Below are positions 24,578 to 35,801 of a DNA stretch of 64,000 bases, piece by piece. Position 1 is the first letter of the stretch; every line of letters begins with the position of its first letter. The position numbers and the translations under genes are program-made. Location of the stretch: contig NW_026946360.1 of the NCBI RefSeq assembly GCF_035222275.1, forward strand, positions 682,001-746,000, read 5' to 3'. Origin of the DNA: Podospora bellae-mahoneyi. Lineage: Eukaryota; Ascomycota; Sordariomycetes; Sordariales; Podosporaceae. The notes below the pieces were generated by a model, which saw nothing but the letters and a program-made list of their open reading frames with translations, had not been told where the DNA came from and made no database searches.

Positions 24578-24704
24578 TTATAAACCACACCTCGAAAGAT
24601 AATCGTCAGGCTTTTAAAGATAGATGATACGCCTTTAAAGATAGTTTAAAGATCCTTAAAGATAGTTAACAAGGCCTTAAAAGATAGTTTAAAGTCTTAT
24701 TAAT
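24578..24704. repeat. Second 21-bp minisatellite locus, about 6 units
   Basis: Units begin at about 24578, 24599, 24620, 24641, 24662 (22 nt) and 24684. The shared pattern is ATAGTTTAA...CCTTAAAG. The period is the same 21 nt as at 12060-12290, and both loci contain AACAAGGCCT on the same strand. Copies here are cleaner and more AT-rich than at the first locus. It lies between two divergent genes and about 740 bp upstream of the ankyrin gene. Confidence 0.78.
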
Positions 24705-25446
24705 TTACTTTTGAGGCATTGTTGACAGTATAATATGAGGTCAACTTACTTGCTGTGCCAATTATTTTGTAGAGAGGGTGCCTATGCATTGCAAAGTCAA
24801 GCCCCAAGCCTAGCTGTGAGCTTCCTTACCCTGTAACCTGTCCCATCTCACAGGGGGCTTAAGCTCAAGTTACACAGCGCCCCAATAATAGACGCCGTGA
24901 ATATTCAACCAGAAATGCGAAAGTGCCTCGTCATCTCAAGTTTCCATGGTCTAATCCTCTTGGTACAACTCTCTAGTCTTTTCCATCTCCTCGCATTCAT
25001 TCATCCTTCAAACCAACCCCGAAAGTTCGTTCCGCAGCGCGTCAAAAACTGCCTTGGCGCGCTGTGATCGTCGCAGAGTAGCGGCAACGGGCCCACAGAA
25101 CCACGTACACCACCACGAGGCTGGCCACGCAAACCGTCCAATTTGGACGCGAGACTGGCCGACAAACCGTTACATCTGGATCTTCTGTTTCTCTCCAGCT
25201 TGTGATCTTTACCAGCATATTGGGAGTTCATCGTTGACACCTCCAGCAAAAACACCTCCGAGGGTGACTTCTTTGTCCGCGGTGTGATGATCACTTCTCA
25301 GTGAACAAGGTTTTACAGCCCAAGCAGAAAGACGGGAGCAGCACCTAATTCTGCCGAAGGCGAAACATATCCGCGTTTCGACACAGACTTTCCAGCTATA
25401 TACACACATATCTGTCTGGTCATGATCTTTCTGAGCTCGACAGTTT
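24705..25446. other. Upstream region of ankyrin gene
   Basis: No gene seen. It should contain the promoter of the large plus-strand gene starting at 25447. Short minus-strand frames here overlap that promoter and are not credible. Confidence 0.5.
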
Positions 25447-28400
25447 ATGACGATGACTTCTCCCTTTAGCCACGACGGTGGTCGTCGGGCACGGCTCCAA
25501 CAGATCGCCGCCGCTTGGGGTATCCACCCAACCATTCCACCTGTAACAGTTCAACAGCGACCTCCACAACGACGAACACCACAAGATGATTTTCAAGCAG
25601 AAGAGTTATTGAAGCGGCAAAGACTGAGCGCCTCTGCGGACGGCAACAAAAGTTCTCAAAATGCAAGCATCAAACGCGCTTTCAGCTCAAACAAAAAGCC
25701 CTCAGGAACCTGGGACCCCAACGAAATATTCGAGGCTCTGGACGCTCTGGTCACCAATCGAGGAGCACCAGGCGTTGCGGATGCCTTGATTGCCAAGCTG
25801 GTGAACGCGGGAGGAAATGTCAATGTGTCAACCATCAAAAACAAGACCAACCTGCTCACTCGGAGAAAAAGCTTGGAGAACTTGGAAAGAAGCAGAGTGC
25901 TGCAAAGGGCGGTTCAAAACCGGCACACCGACATGGTTGCTGTCTTGGTTCAGTATGCCGATCCCCTCACCCTGGATGCGGCCCTTCCTCTTGCGATACG
26001 ATCTGGGGATTTAGAAATGCTGGCCATGTTACTTCACCAAGGGGCCAACTCCACGCAAACCCAAGATGCCCAGGACGCCTTCAGGCAGCTCTGCATCATG
26101 GGTGGCCATGCGGATCTAGTTGGCTTGATCTTGCAATCGGAAGGAAGGCCATCATCACAATGGATATCCATGTCCATGGTTGACGCTACACGTAAAGGCT
26201 GCTTCCATACAGTTATGAGGCTCAGCCGGTCGACAGCTGATGGGGACTACCACAAAGCCGAAGCGCTCAAGACGGCCATCTCCCAGTGCAGGGTCGATAT
26301 CGCCCTTGCCATCCTTACCGGTACAAAACCACCTACACAGGGTGGCCAGGGTGTTCTGGAAAGCTTTGCACAGTTGGTGGAACACCCCTCACTTGGTCCC
26401 AATGACAGACTTCCCTTCACCGAGGCCCTCCTCTGTGCTGGTGCTTCAGGGGAACCGATTGCGATGGCACTCGCTCAAGCTTCTGTCAACGAGTATTATG
26501 ATATGGTTGATTTACTCGTGTCTTATGGAGCTTCAATTGAGCACCAAGAGGCCGCCATTGTGCGGCACGCCTTGTCCACTGGACGAACTAGCTTGGCCCA
26601 GTTATTACTGAGCGAAAGGTCTACACTTAGCCCAGCATATGCCTCGGAATGCCTCGATAGCATACCGAAAACTATTGCACCCGAGGATCGGCATGCTATG
26701 CTTAGTCTCTTGCTTCGAAAGGGGGCAAGCGGGCCCCGTCTACACGAAGTGCTTATCGATGTCGTAAAGGCCAACGATCTTCAATCTGCCCAACTGTTAC
26801 TTACCCCACAGTTTCCCGGTGGGCAGCCAGCCTCCAGTCACAACTTAGGAAACGGGAAGCATGGTGTGGTAGCTGTTAGACACGCGGTTGCTTCAGTTGA
26901 TCATAGGAATGGTCTGGCCTTGAGCATCGCGGTCCAGATGGGTCAGTTGCAAATGGTGAAACAGCTGTTGGCCGGTAGGCCAAGTACACAAACTCTGGAC
27001 CATATCTTTCCTCTCGTTCGAGCCCTTCAGCCGGCGATTCGATATCAGATCGCCGAACAGTTTCTAACCGCGGGCCTGTCGAGCCCCTGTGTTTCGGTCG
27101 CTCTGCAAGAGGCGATCGAAGAACAGCCCCCACGCCGAGACGAAAACTTTATAAGCATGCTTCTCAGATTCAACGCCGACGTCAATTTCAACGATGGTGC
27201 TGGCGTCTTGTCGGCTATAGCTATTCGGGATCTCCCTCTTCTAGAAAGGTTGCTCACAAATAAGCCAGCACCTCAAACAATGGCTGCTGCCGTCATGAAG
27301 GCTATGGAAGAGCCGGATAGGGAGACACGATTCCGCATGCTTAGCCTGCTTGTTCCGAGCGCTGGTCGTGGTGAGACATCGCAAGCACTGGTACATGCTC
27401 TGGCCGTCAAACCCGTGGATATGCAACTTGCCAGGCTTCTCCTGGAACAAGGACGGGCAGATGCCAACTTCGACCATGGAGCGTCTGTTATTTCAGGTAC
27501 GTGGTCATACGTTATGTGTGTTCTTTGACGTCTCTGACATGAGACAGCCATTAATGATCCCGAACCATCATTGCTGGAACTGGTCCTACAATACGGTGGC
27601 CCCAGTCCAGACACACTCTTTCAAGGGTTGGCCATGTTGTCAGAGGTGCCGACAAACCAAGTAAAGGCGGCCAAGGTTGACTCCATTCTTCGCCGAACAC
27701 GGGATAAGAACATCCTGAACGCCATACTTGTCAAAGAGGTCCAGACGCTTCTCAAGATAACACCAGAAAAGCGCCAACTTGGCGTCATCTCTTCACTTCT
27801 CGCAGCCGGAGCGGATGTAAACTCCAACAAAGCGGCCGCTCTGTCGTGCGCTGTGAAGGCGGCCGACTCTGCCATAGTCGACCTGTTATTCACCGTCAAC
27901 CCCAATGCTACATCACTCGCCGCGGCCCTCCCACAATCGCTCAATATTCTTGACCCCATGGATAGACTAACGTTCACCCAGAAACTGATAGAATCAGGAG
28001 CGCCAGGAGCCGAGGCCAACCGGGCATTGGTTTATGCAATCAATGCCCACCCGAACGACCTACCTCTTATTTCACTCCTTGCTACCCATGCGGATTCCTC
28101 TGGGGGCGACGCTCTCCTCACCGCCATCAAAAAGGAAAACCCTGAGATTGTACAGCTGGTGCTGGACAAGTCGTCCACGGTTTACTCGCAACAAGTACTG
28201 CAGGATGGGTTGGTGGATGCGCTCTTGGTTACAAACAAGACCAAAAGAGTGGCCATATGTAAGGCGCTGCTCGTTAAGGGGGTAAAGGGGCAGATTGTTT
28301 CTGATGCACTGCTGTCTGCTGCCTCAGACGGCGATATTGAGCTTGGAAGGGTTCTTTCCGACTACGGAGCAAGCGCTGATCACCGCGATGGACAAGCCAT

Positions 28401-31059
28401 TGTGGAGGCTTGTGGAGCAGGAGCTAAGGATGTGATGGAGATGCTTTTAAGAGGTCAAGGTGGCCAGGTCGGGGAGCAAACCCTTATCAAGGGGTTCCTG
28501 GCAGCGAGTCAGGTTGTTGATCTGAAGCGCCGGGAGGATGTGTTCCGCATCTTACTCCAAAAGGGGGTCAAAGGTGAGGTTGTGGACGCACAGCTTGTTT
28601 CGGCGGCCAAGTTTGGAGATGACGGCGAAGGGCTCGTGAGACTGCTGCTTCAGCATGGGGCAAGCGTGGACTACAATGCTGGAGAGGCTGTCTGGAATGT
28701 CACGAGAGGGGCAAATATGGGGTGCTTGAAGCTTATGCTTGGCATCGATAGCGGCAGGGAACAGGAAAAGAAGCCAAACAAGGTGACCTTGCTGCGGTCG
28801 CTCAAGGCAAGCAGAAAGCTGAGCAGGGACTCGAGGTTACAGGTTGTGGACTGGTTGTTTCAAGCTGGAATGCCGCCATGCGAGGAGGTCAACATCGCTT
28901 TGAACAGAGTCGTGAAGGAGGATCCAGATTTGCGGTTGGTTGGGCTGTTGCTCAAGAACGGGGCATCGCCGCTGTCTAATGGCTGCGAGACGCTGACGGA
29001 TGCAGCTCAGATGCTGCTGGTGGATGTGTTACAGCTGCTTTTGGCGGGTGACATCCCACAGAAGGATGTGTCATGGACCTTCAAACAAGCGTTCACCCCA
29101 CAGGCATCGGTGACTTGGTTTACGGAGAAAGGTTTCCTGGTCGCGAAAATGTTACTCGCCAAGGGTGCAGAGGGGGAGAGCCTGACACTGGCGTTGATGA
29201 CGGCCATCGATGCCTATGACACGGAGAAGGACGAGCTGGCGCGCAAATTCGCTAGTCTGCTACTTCAACACAAGGTTGACGTGTCTTACGAAGATGGCAT
29301 CGTGCTGCGAAAGGCGGCTCAGCGGGCAGATGCAGACCTTATTCGACAGGTCCTACAACAGAATCCGGATTCAAGAGCCGTTTCCCTCGCATTCGGCTAC
29401 ATTTTCGACCATGCGGATCTATCGGAAGAAGACACCCTTCGACTCATCACTCTCTTCACCGAATATCACGATGGAGAGGAGAGGCTAGACGTCATGTTTC
29501 CACCCGCTGTCGGTACCGAACCAGTGCTATTCCGAGCCTTGAACAGATTTCCGCGGTCTGCCAAAATCATGGAGACGCTGCTTGATGCGGGCTATTACCA
29601 CGATCAACTGACCACGATGAGAGTTATGGAGGATATTGACGAGGAAGAACAGGTCAATTTGCTATTTTGGGCCATTTCACAGCCACAGAAGCGGGTCAGC
29701 AATTCTGTCATTGAACTGCTGGTTATCCGTGGTGCAAAGGTGAATTTTGAGACCAAAATCTCCAAGACAACACCTCTCATGTTGGCTATCCGAGCCAAAA
29801 GGCAGGATGTGGTCAAATGTCTCATTCTCGCCGGTGCCGAGGTCGATGTGATGGATGTGACAGGCAACACGCCGATGACAATGGCAACTGAGATGGGTGG
29901 CGAACTGGGCACAAGCATGATGTCCAACATTTTGGCAGCAGATCCAAATGCAAGCCAGAATGATGGCTCTGTTCACAACGCGGCCAGGGAATTGAACCTA
30001 CAGGCCCTGAAGGTCTTGGTCGAGTTTGGCCATGATGTCGACTTTCCCAGCACCCTGCATGGTGGTCGGAGTGCACTGGGAGAGCTATGCCTAAACGCTG
30101 CAAGCGGAGGCTCGCTGACAGCAAGTCAGGAAAAGCAAATGCAAAAGTGCATGAGTTATCTGATCAGGGAAGCTGGGTCAGATCTTACAATCCAGTGTGA
30201 GGGCAAGACCGTCCTACTGCTCGCGCTGGAGAGTCTGGATCCTATCGCCACAACAAGTGCCTTGCTGAAGACAGGGGTCTGGAAGTACATCAACGAGCCA
30301 TACAACCAGTTCACTGACGGGACATACACATACTCGCCATCGCAATATGTCCAGCGAGTCCTACCCAACATCAAAACCAAGGCTCGACTCTTGGAGCTGC
30401 TCAAAGCCAACCGTTGCAAGGACGTCTTTTACGGCAACGACCCTGCCCAACCCCAACCAGAGGGCGCAATGAACCTGCCGCCCGAGCTTCTCCGAGCTGA
30501 ACGTGAGCGTCGCGCCCTCGAGACTCGGATCCAAAAAGAAAAACAAGAACACAACGCCGCCCTGACCCGCCAAAAAGAAATCGCCGACTTCCAAAACCAG
30601 CTCTTCAAGACCCGTGCCGAGATCGAAGACTCCCGCACCCGCCGTATGCGCCAAGACGAGCTCGACTTTCACCAGACACGCCAAAGACAAGCTGATCAGG
30701 CCTTTGCGAAAGAGCTTCAGCGACGGAAGGCTGAGCGGGAGGCGAACGTGGAAGCTGAGCAGCGCCTGACCGAGGCTGGCTTGACGAGGGCGAGGCTGAT
30801 CAAGGAGGCGGAGCTGGAGATGGAGGAGAGGAAGCAAGAGAAGATGATTGACTATGCCAACCAGATGAGCTCGGTTAGGGTTCGGGAGAGAGAGGCGATC
30901 GACCGAGTTGATGCTGCGTCCGAGGCGAGGATGACGAAGCGGCTTCAGGAGCATAGGAGGTTGGTAGAGGGGCAGAATCAGCTGGCTGGTAGACTGCAGA
31001 ATGGGGTTGATGGGCAGGGGAGGAGGTTGGGGGGGTATATCACTGGCGAACTTGACTGA
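25447..31059 (+). CDS. Giant ankyrin-type repeat protein with C-terminal coiled coil
   Basis: Exons 25447-27496 and 27548-31059 (intron 51 nt, GT-AG) give 1,853 residues. From about residue 90 to 1,600 it is built of helical repeats of roughly 30-36 residues with ankyrin-like cores such as LLLRKGASG, LLLQHGASVDYNAG and ILAGAEVDVMDVTGNTPM; many copies are diverged and lack the full TPLH motif. A Pro-rich junction near 1,650 leads to a ~170-residue Glu/Arg/Lys-rich coiled coil and a short Gly-rich tail. No signal peptide, membrane segment, NACHT or catalytic domain is visible. Ankyrin arrays are protein-binding scaffolds; the partner is unknown. Large ankyrin proteins are common in filamentous fungi, often as variable families. 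The frame looks intact over 5.5 kb, so it is probably expressed. Confidence 0.88.
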
Positions 31060-31340
31060 GAGGAGTCTTTGGGTAGGTTCAGGGGGGACAGGGGGAGACA
31101 AACAAAACAGTGAAAATGTACGGAGGTTCCGGAACAAAGACAGTAAACTTGCCTGTTACTTACCAAGCCTTCCATTTTTTTAAGCCTTAGCCCCGCTCCT
31201 AGCGAAACTATTATTAAAACTACCACCTACTTTAAACTGACTTTTGCTACGCCTATCAAGCTACCCGGCGAAGGTGTTAATATAATTAAAATCGTCGTTT
31301 TTTGCTTTATTTATTTATTATAATTATATTATGTTAAAAG
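31060..31340. other. 3' flank of ankyrin gene, AT-rich
   Basis: The first ~100 bp follow the ankyrin stop codon. From about 31195 the sequence becomes AT-rich and rich in TA steps, as in RIP-affected DNA, up to the inverted-repeat element. Confidence 0.5.
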
Positions 31341-31575
31341 AGGTGCTATTGATGCCTGTAAAATGTAGGCTCAAATAGCTATCGGCGCAGTACACTAAGA
31401 GTGAAGAAGACTTTGACTGCAGTATTCGGTAGTAGCCGAGGCATTGAAGGAAGATGCATTGCAGAGACGGCGCCCTACAATATATAGAAGATAATTACTG
31501 TTATATAGGCCTTGTGAGGCACTAAATAAGTGTGGTGAACCAGTATGTTGATTGAACTTAAAGTCTAAGAAATAT
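31341..31575 (+). repeat. Left terminal inverted repeat
   Basis: Inverted match to 32905-33138. Contains the shared blocks GCGCAGTACACTAAGAGTGA and GGTGAACCAGTAT. Confidence 0.85.
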
Positions 31576-31587
31576 CACAGTGAACAG

Positions 31588-31828
31588 GGTCTGAGGCAGA
31601 GGTCTTATAGGCCTTCGGTCTCTCAACCGCTCTTCGAAGCTCTCTCCGAACCCAGTCCCGAACGCCCGCTAAGTCCGCTAGCTAAAATAAGGTTACAGGC
31701 TACGTTGCGCTACCGTTTTCACCCGTGCAGGGCGCTAGCCTTGGCGTCCGGCTTCCTGGGACCTCGGCTTGCTTCAGAGGGGCCGAGTTCCACTCCGGTT
31801 GCCGTGGTCCCTAAACCTCAGTGAACAG
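31588..31828. repeat. 241-bp GC-rich insertion flanked by a 10-bp direct repeat
   Basis: CAGTGAACAG occurs at 31578-31587 and again at 31819-31828. The segment between is much more GC-rich than the surrounding arm, codes for nothing obvious, and begins with GGTCTGAGG and ends near CCTCAG, a possible short inverted end. This looks like a small insertion in the element just inside the left arm. Its family is not known to me. Confidence 0.45.
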
Positions 31829-31902
31829 ATTCGTGTTGAGACCCACCGTTGATGCGTTAGCGATACCGCACTTCAACTGACCGATTTCCACCCCAAAACA
31901 AA

Positions 31903-32922
31903 ATGAAATGCGGGCGGACGAATATATCGGGGGATAGAGATGTTATCGGCCCTCTAATTATCAGCTTGGTGAATGATGCGGGATGTTTGCGATGGGCGTC
32001 AGTTACGGATGAGGAAATGCGCATAATCAAGTCACATTTACGTGATACGTTTGGTGTCTCAGCGATGGAGCTATGTGACCCATTTGTTGTACTCGATTAC
32101 GATAGTACAGTTGCCGGAATAGGGACTCTTCCCCGTAGCGTTGGCGGGTTTGTACCGATTTGGCGGGATTTCGACGACGATTTTGCTTTCTGGCCATTAT
32201 ACGGTGAACATGGACGAGGAGAACCATTTACATCGGAAATACCAGGACTGGAAGACTTCAACGCGATTGATGGACCGACTTGGGACCAGATGGCACTGCT
32301 GGCGAATACACCGTTTCTCGACGCCGAAGCGATAGCATATATCTCCGGCATTCTCATCATCCAAACCCCATTAGTCCGGAGGCGGAGTTCCTTGCTAAGC
32401 TACAAGACCGACCTCGATGGTATAGCAGATTTCCATGGGGAGTTCAATGGCACAACGGCCCCTTAATACCCACCGAAGCAAGGCGACGGCATAAAAACTC
32501 CCGACCCAACCGAACTTATTGCTATCGATCGAGAAACACGGTGCAAGAAAGAGGACAATACGGATTACATTTTGTTTGATGAATAGTTTTACCCAGGGGC
32601 CCAAATCTCATCCACCTCTTCAAGCGGTGCAATCTGGAGTAGCGTATCGGCAGGTGTACTGGTTCGGAAAGGGGTGGAACGGCGGGTGACTATACCCCGT
32701 CATACTTGGATGGATCATGACAAAAAAAAGGCAAAGAACATCTTCGGGAGACAGATTGCTTGGAAGAAAAAACTTTTTACAGGGCAATACAAAGGCGACC
32801 CAGGCACGAAAGTTGGGTATGTACGAGAAGTAATCGGTGGTACCGATATTGGACTGCTTAAACTGGATGACGGCATTGAATTCGAGAATACCCTACTTAC
32901 TCTAATATTTCTTAGTCCTTAA
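31903..32922 (+). pseudogene. Decayed cargo gene of the TIR element (uncharacterised fungal family)
   Basis: A frame opens at ATG 31903 and runs to a TAA at 32464-32466. The same frame continues past it, meets a TAG near 32582, and goes on to the stop at 32922 inside the right arm. Between about 32365 and 32480 the better protein (SPEAEFLAKLQ, WHNGPLIP) lies in the neighbouring frame, so at least one shift is present. The N-terminal part includes DPFVVLDYDS and GGFVPIWRDF. The C-terminal part has SAGVLVRKG, RVTIPRHTW and GGTDIGLLKL, whose His and Asp placing loosely recalls a trypsin-like fold; that is speculation. It resembles no transposase. I believe related uncharacterised proteins occur in Sordariomycetes, from memory only. 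Confidence 0.6.
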
Positions 32923-33138
32923 GTTCAATTAATATACTGGTTCACCACATTTATTCAGTGCCTCACAAGCCTATATAACAGTAATTATCTTCTATATATT
33001 GTAGGGTGCCGTCCTTGCAATCCATCTTCCTTCAATGCCTCGGCTACTATCGAATACTGCAGTCAAAGTCTTCTTCACTCTTAGTGTACTGCGCCGATAG
33101 CTATTTGAGCCTACATTTTACAGGCATCAATAGCACCT
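32905..33138 (-). repeat. Right terminal inverted repeat
   Basis: Inverted match to 31341-31575. Mismatches to the left arm include several transitions, consistent with independent mutation of the two arms. Confidence 0.85.
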
Positions 33139-33349
33139 ATCTCAACATATTGTACATAGGTTTCCGCCATAATATATGTCACAGTGCCGACCAAGGACTA
33201 GGGTGAGTGTCTTGTTATTGCGCGAGGGAAAGGAAAAGAGGAGCAAAGCTCCCTACGAAGCGGTGTCTAAATACACCCGAAGCGGCGCTACTCCTCTCGT
33301 GCTCCACACCGTGTTCTCCCAAACGCATCGCTCTGATACCGCGACATTA

Positions 33350-33480
33350 TGAGCGGGTTTTTTAATGTACAGTATGTTGTGGGAATTGATATGCCGGCGG
33401 ATGGGATGACAAAGGCGCTCCACAGAGTGATGCATGCGAGGTTCGTTGAGCTACTGGGCATGGTATTAAAGAGGGTACCG
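33350..33480 (+). mobile_element. Ty1/copia retrotransposon fossil (3' end of pol)
   Basis: The plus strand encodes the C-terminal signature of copia RNase H (MPADGMTKALHRVMHARFVE type), preceded by a valine/tyrosine-rich lead-in. Only this short tail is recognisable; no LTR or other domain was identified. It is a small old remnant, broken by truncation. Confidence 0.75.
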
Positions 33481-34297
33481 TGCTTGAATTTGGAATAGGA
33501 GGACTCAGGTTGTATGGAATAGATAGATCACCACCAGGTTTGCAGGGTTTTTTTGGTATCACGGGCTTCATTTTCGGCGACGAGGAGGTCTGGTTTGGCT
33601 GTAGGCCTGCCTGGGAGGGGGTGTGGGAGGTATTGCTCCTGGAGGATTGGTTCAGACAGGTTGCTCCTAGGGCTTCGGCCCTGAGGCCCACAAATCAGTG
33701 TTGATAGGGATAGGTTTTTGCTCTCCGGAGTTGTTTGTTGAAGTACTTCAGCATATCATCACCTTTTATATATCTCTGCTGCCGCCTGACACGATTGAGT
33801 CCCCAAAAATGCGAGTCAGGACGGCTGGTTCGTATTACAAGGTGTGGTCTCACAACTGAAGGGGAAAAAGATGGTTGTTTTCTTCAGGCTATGTCTCAAA
33901 CTCAAGATTCCAAGTTAAGGGCTCTTGGCGGGCACAAATCTTGTCAACCCAACGGATACAGACGCCAGTTTATAAGGGATCAGACGCGCGAGTTCTGGGT
34001 CTGGGTGATGATGGCGGAAATATTTTGGCGTACGACACTGGGAACTGTTTGCAGTAATGGCTAGAGTATGAAATTGCAGCCGACAAATTGAAACGTCCCG
34101 TGCTGACGCAGCCTTGCCGTGCCGGGTCCCAACATCCTGTTCCACATATGTGTGCACTGTGGCCGTTCGGATACCTGCAGGGCAAGGTGGGAGCGTTTGC
34201 TTGTTTATATTTCGTTCCGGCCCAGATTAAAAACTTTTCCTTCTCATTATCGCATCTTCCGTCTTTGCCAGTACAAGCGCAGTCTATCCACCTTAAG
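33481..34297. other. Unassigned accessory DNA
   Basis: No recognisable gene. The first 200 bp could belong to the copia remnant's 3' end. The last ~100 bp could be the old upstream region of the kinase-like pseudogene. Confidence 0.4.
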
Positions 34298-35010
34298 ATG
34301 GACGAAGATGATGGCCAGCCTTTGCAGGTTGCCAGCCCTCCTCTCGTAAGCCGCTTATATTTGGCTTCTAGCCTCCCTCCTTGTATAGCACTAACATTGT
34401 CAAGGAATTCCGTATCGGTGGCCAGCTTGTCTTTGCTTAGACTTCCAAGTTATTAGATCCGCGTTGTACCGCGTACCGCCTGAAGCTTAAACAGCCACTC
34501 TTTCTCCCATTAATCTAGTTTTTTGCCACTTACTACCCTCGAATATAGATATACTACCCTAGATAGTTTTACCCCCCGATAACTATTATTAAAAAACGAA
34601 AGGTAGGCTAGGAAGTCGAGTTCGATAGGGAGAAGCAGGTCTACGATGTCTTGAAACCGCTTCAGGGAACTGTTATCCTATATCTCTAAGGCGAGGGAGT
34701 ATATGATGGGTCACCGGCCTTGGTTTTATTATTTATCCGTGGAAAGACTATCTACGAGCTCCTACGCGAGAGTAGATTACTTAAGGATAAAGACCTGGAA
34801 GCCCTACGCAACAGCCTTCAAGATGCTCTTCGAGCGCTAACGGTGTATGGAGTCGAGTATACTGATATGAAAACGGACAACTTCCTGCTTACAGACTATG
34901 GGTGAGCGACGGTTGTCGACCTTGAGCAGGCAGAGCTAAATAGAGCAAACGTCTGGGAAGGAAGTACCAATAACGCCAATGTTGATTACCTCATGTATCA
35001 GTTGAGCGAG
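34298..35010 (+). pseudogene. Decayed protein-kinase-like gene, RIP-type stops
   Basis: A short first exon 34298-34345 (MDEDDGQPLQVASPPL) is followed by a plausible intron (GTAAGC to CTAAC..CAAG) and exon 2 from 34405. The same frame then reads through EFRIGGQLVF, LDPRCTAYRLK, VEFDREKQVYDVLKPLQGTV, GEGVYDGSPALVLLF, YGVEYTDMKTDNFLL and VVDLEQAEL, the order of a fungal protein-kinase-like fold: catalytic loop D-x-K-x-D-N and a DLE in place of DFG. The frame carries stops near 34438, 34517, 34547, 34610, 34687 and 34903, without needing a shift for most of the length. A set of stops with little indel change, in AT- and TA-rich DNA, is what RIP produces. Function of the intact parent is unknown. 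Confidence 0.72.
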
Positions 35011-35229
35011 CCGCGCAGACTAGCACTTCGTCGATCCACTGAGCAAGGCCTGCTGCCCATCCCAGGCGCAGCTAAAGGCCAGCTCGTCCATCATCGCGGC
35101 TAAGTGGGCAGCGGCTGAGGCAAGCAGATATAGAACTTTATTTTTCTATCTATTCTATCTACATTTGGTGGAATCGTTGTCTATGGCGAGACCCCCGCAT
35201 GGGATTTGAGCCTATGGTACCCGACGGGT

Positions 35230-35520
35230 CCCTGGGAGCCAGAGACGCCGAACAATGCAAGAGATTTACGAGTTCCTCAAATCGGAAATTTGCATAGCCC
35301 AGGCCCGCCAGGAGGAATATGCCAACCGGAAACGCAAGGCTGCCCGCAAGTACTACGTCGGCCAAGAGGTTTGGCTCGCTGCCCGCAATATCATGTCAGA
35401 CAAGGGAAGCGTACGCATTTCACATTTTGATCGCCTACGCTAACATGTGTCGAAGAGCACTCCTAGACGCACGACTCGCTTTCACCATTATCGAAGGTTT
35501 CGCGATCTGAGTTAAATTTA
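35230..35520 (+). mobile_element. Ty3/gypsy retrotransposon fossil (integrase C-terminal region)
   Basis: The plus strand encodes [28 protein letters not shown] and [11 protein letters not shown], typical of the end of a fungal Ty3/gypsy integrase before its chromodomain. No LTRs or upstream domains were found. It is a short, broken and old fragment. Confidence 0.8.
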
Positions 35521-35801
35521 CGGAGGGGCATTGTACCGAATCTGCGCTTACTAAGGGTCCTAACAGTTTATAAAGGCCATCAATACATTTAAGACTAACG
35601 TAACGGGCATGTACCCTGCGGAGGTTTGGCTCGCTATAGCAGTGACGGCGACTACCATATAACCAGCTTATTACTCCTCTAAATTACTCTCAAAAACTAC
35701 ATCTACAATCTCATTATTCAATAATTCCCCTACTCAACTACTGGTCTGCGGTGCGGCCACCGGCCTGTGCGTATGTGTGAGGTAGTGGGGCTCACGGAGG
35801 A

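Larger units (their letters stand above)
31341..33138. mobile_element. DNA element with ~235-bp terminal inverted repeats and non-transposase cargo
   Basis: The left arm 31341-31575 and right arm about 32905-33138 are inverted copies of each other. The outer ends AGGTGCTATTGATGCCTGTA and its complement match exactly, and similarity runs inward to AAGTCTAAGAAATAT, with scattered differences, several of them G/A or C/T. A weaker match may extend about 12 bp further outward on both sides. Total size is about 1.8 kb. No transposase is encoded; the interior holds a decayed gene (31903-32922) and a 241-bp insertion. Long TIRs with captured sequence recall non-autonomous Mutator-type or fold-back elements, but I could not define a target-site duplication, so the superfamily is open. 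Confidence 0.85.

Noticed and set aside
31588-31828. Reading the GC-rich insertion as a tRNA, 5S rRNA or rDNA piece
   Set aside because: I could not find a cloverleaf, 5S control boxes or known rRNA motifs in it.
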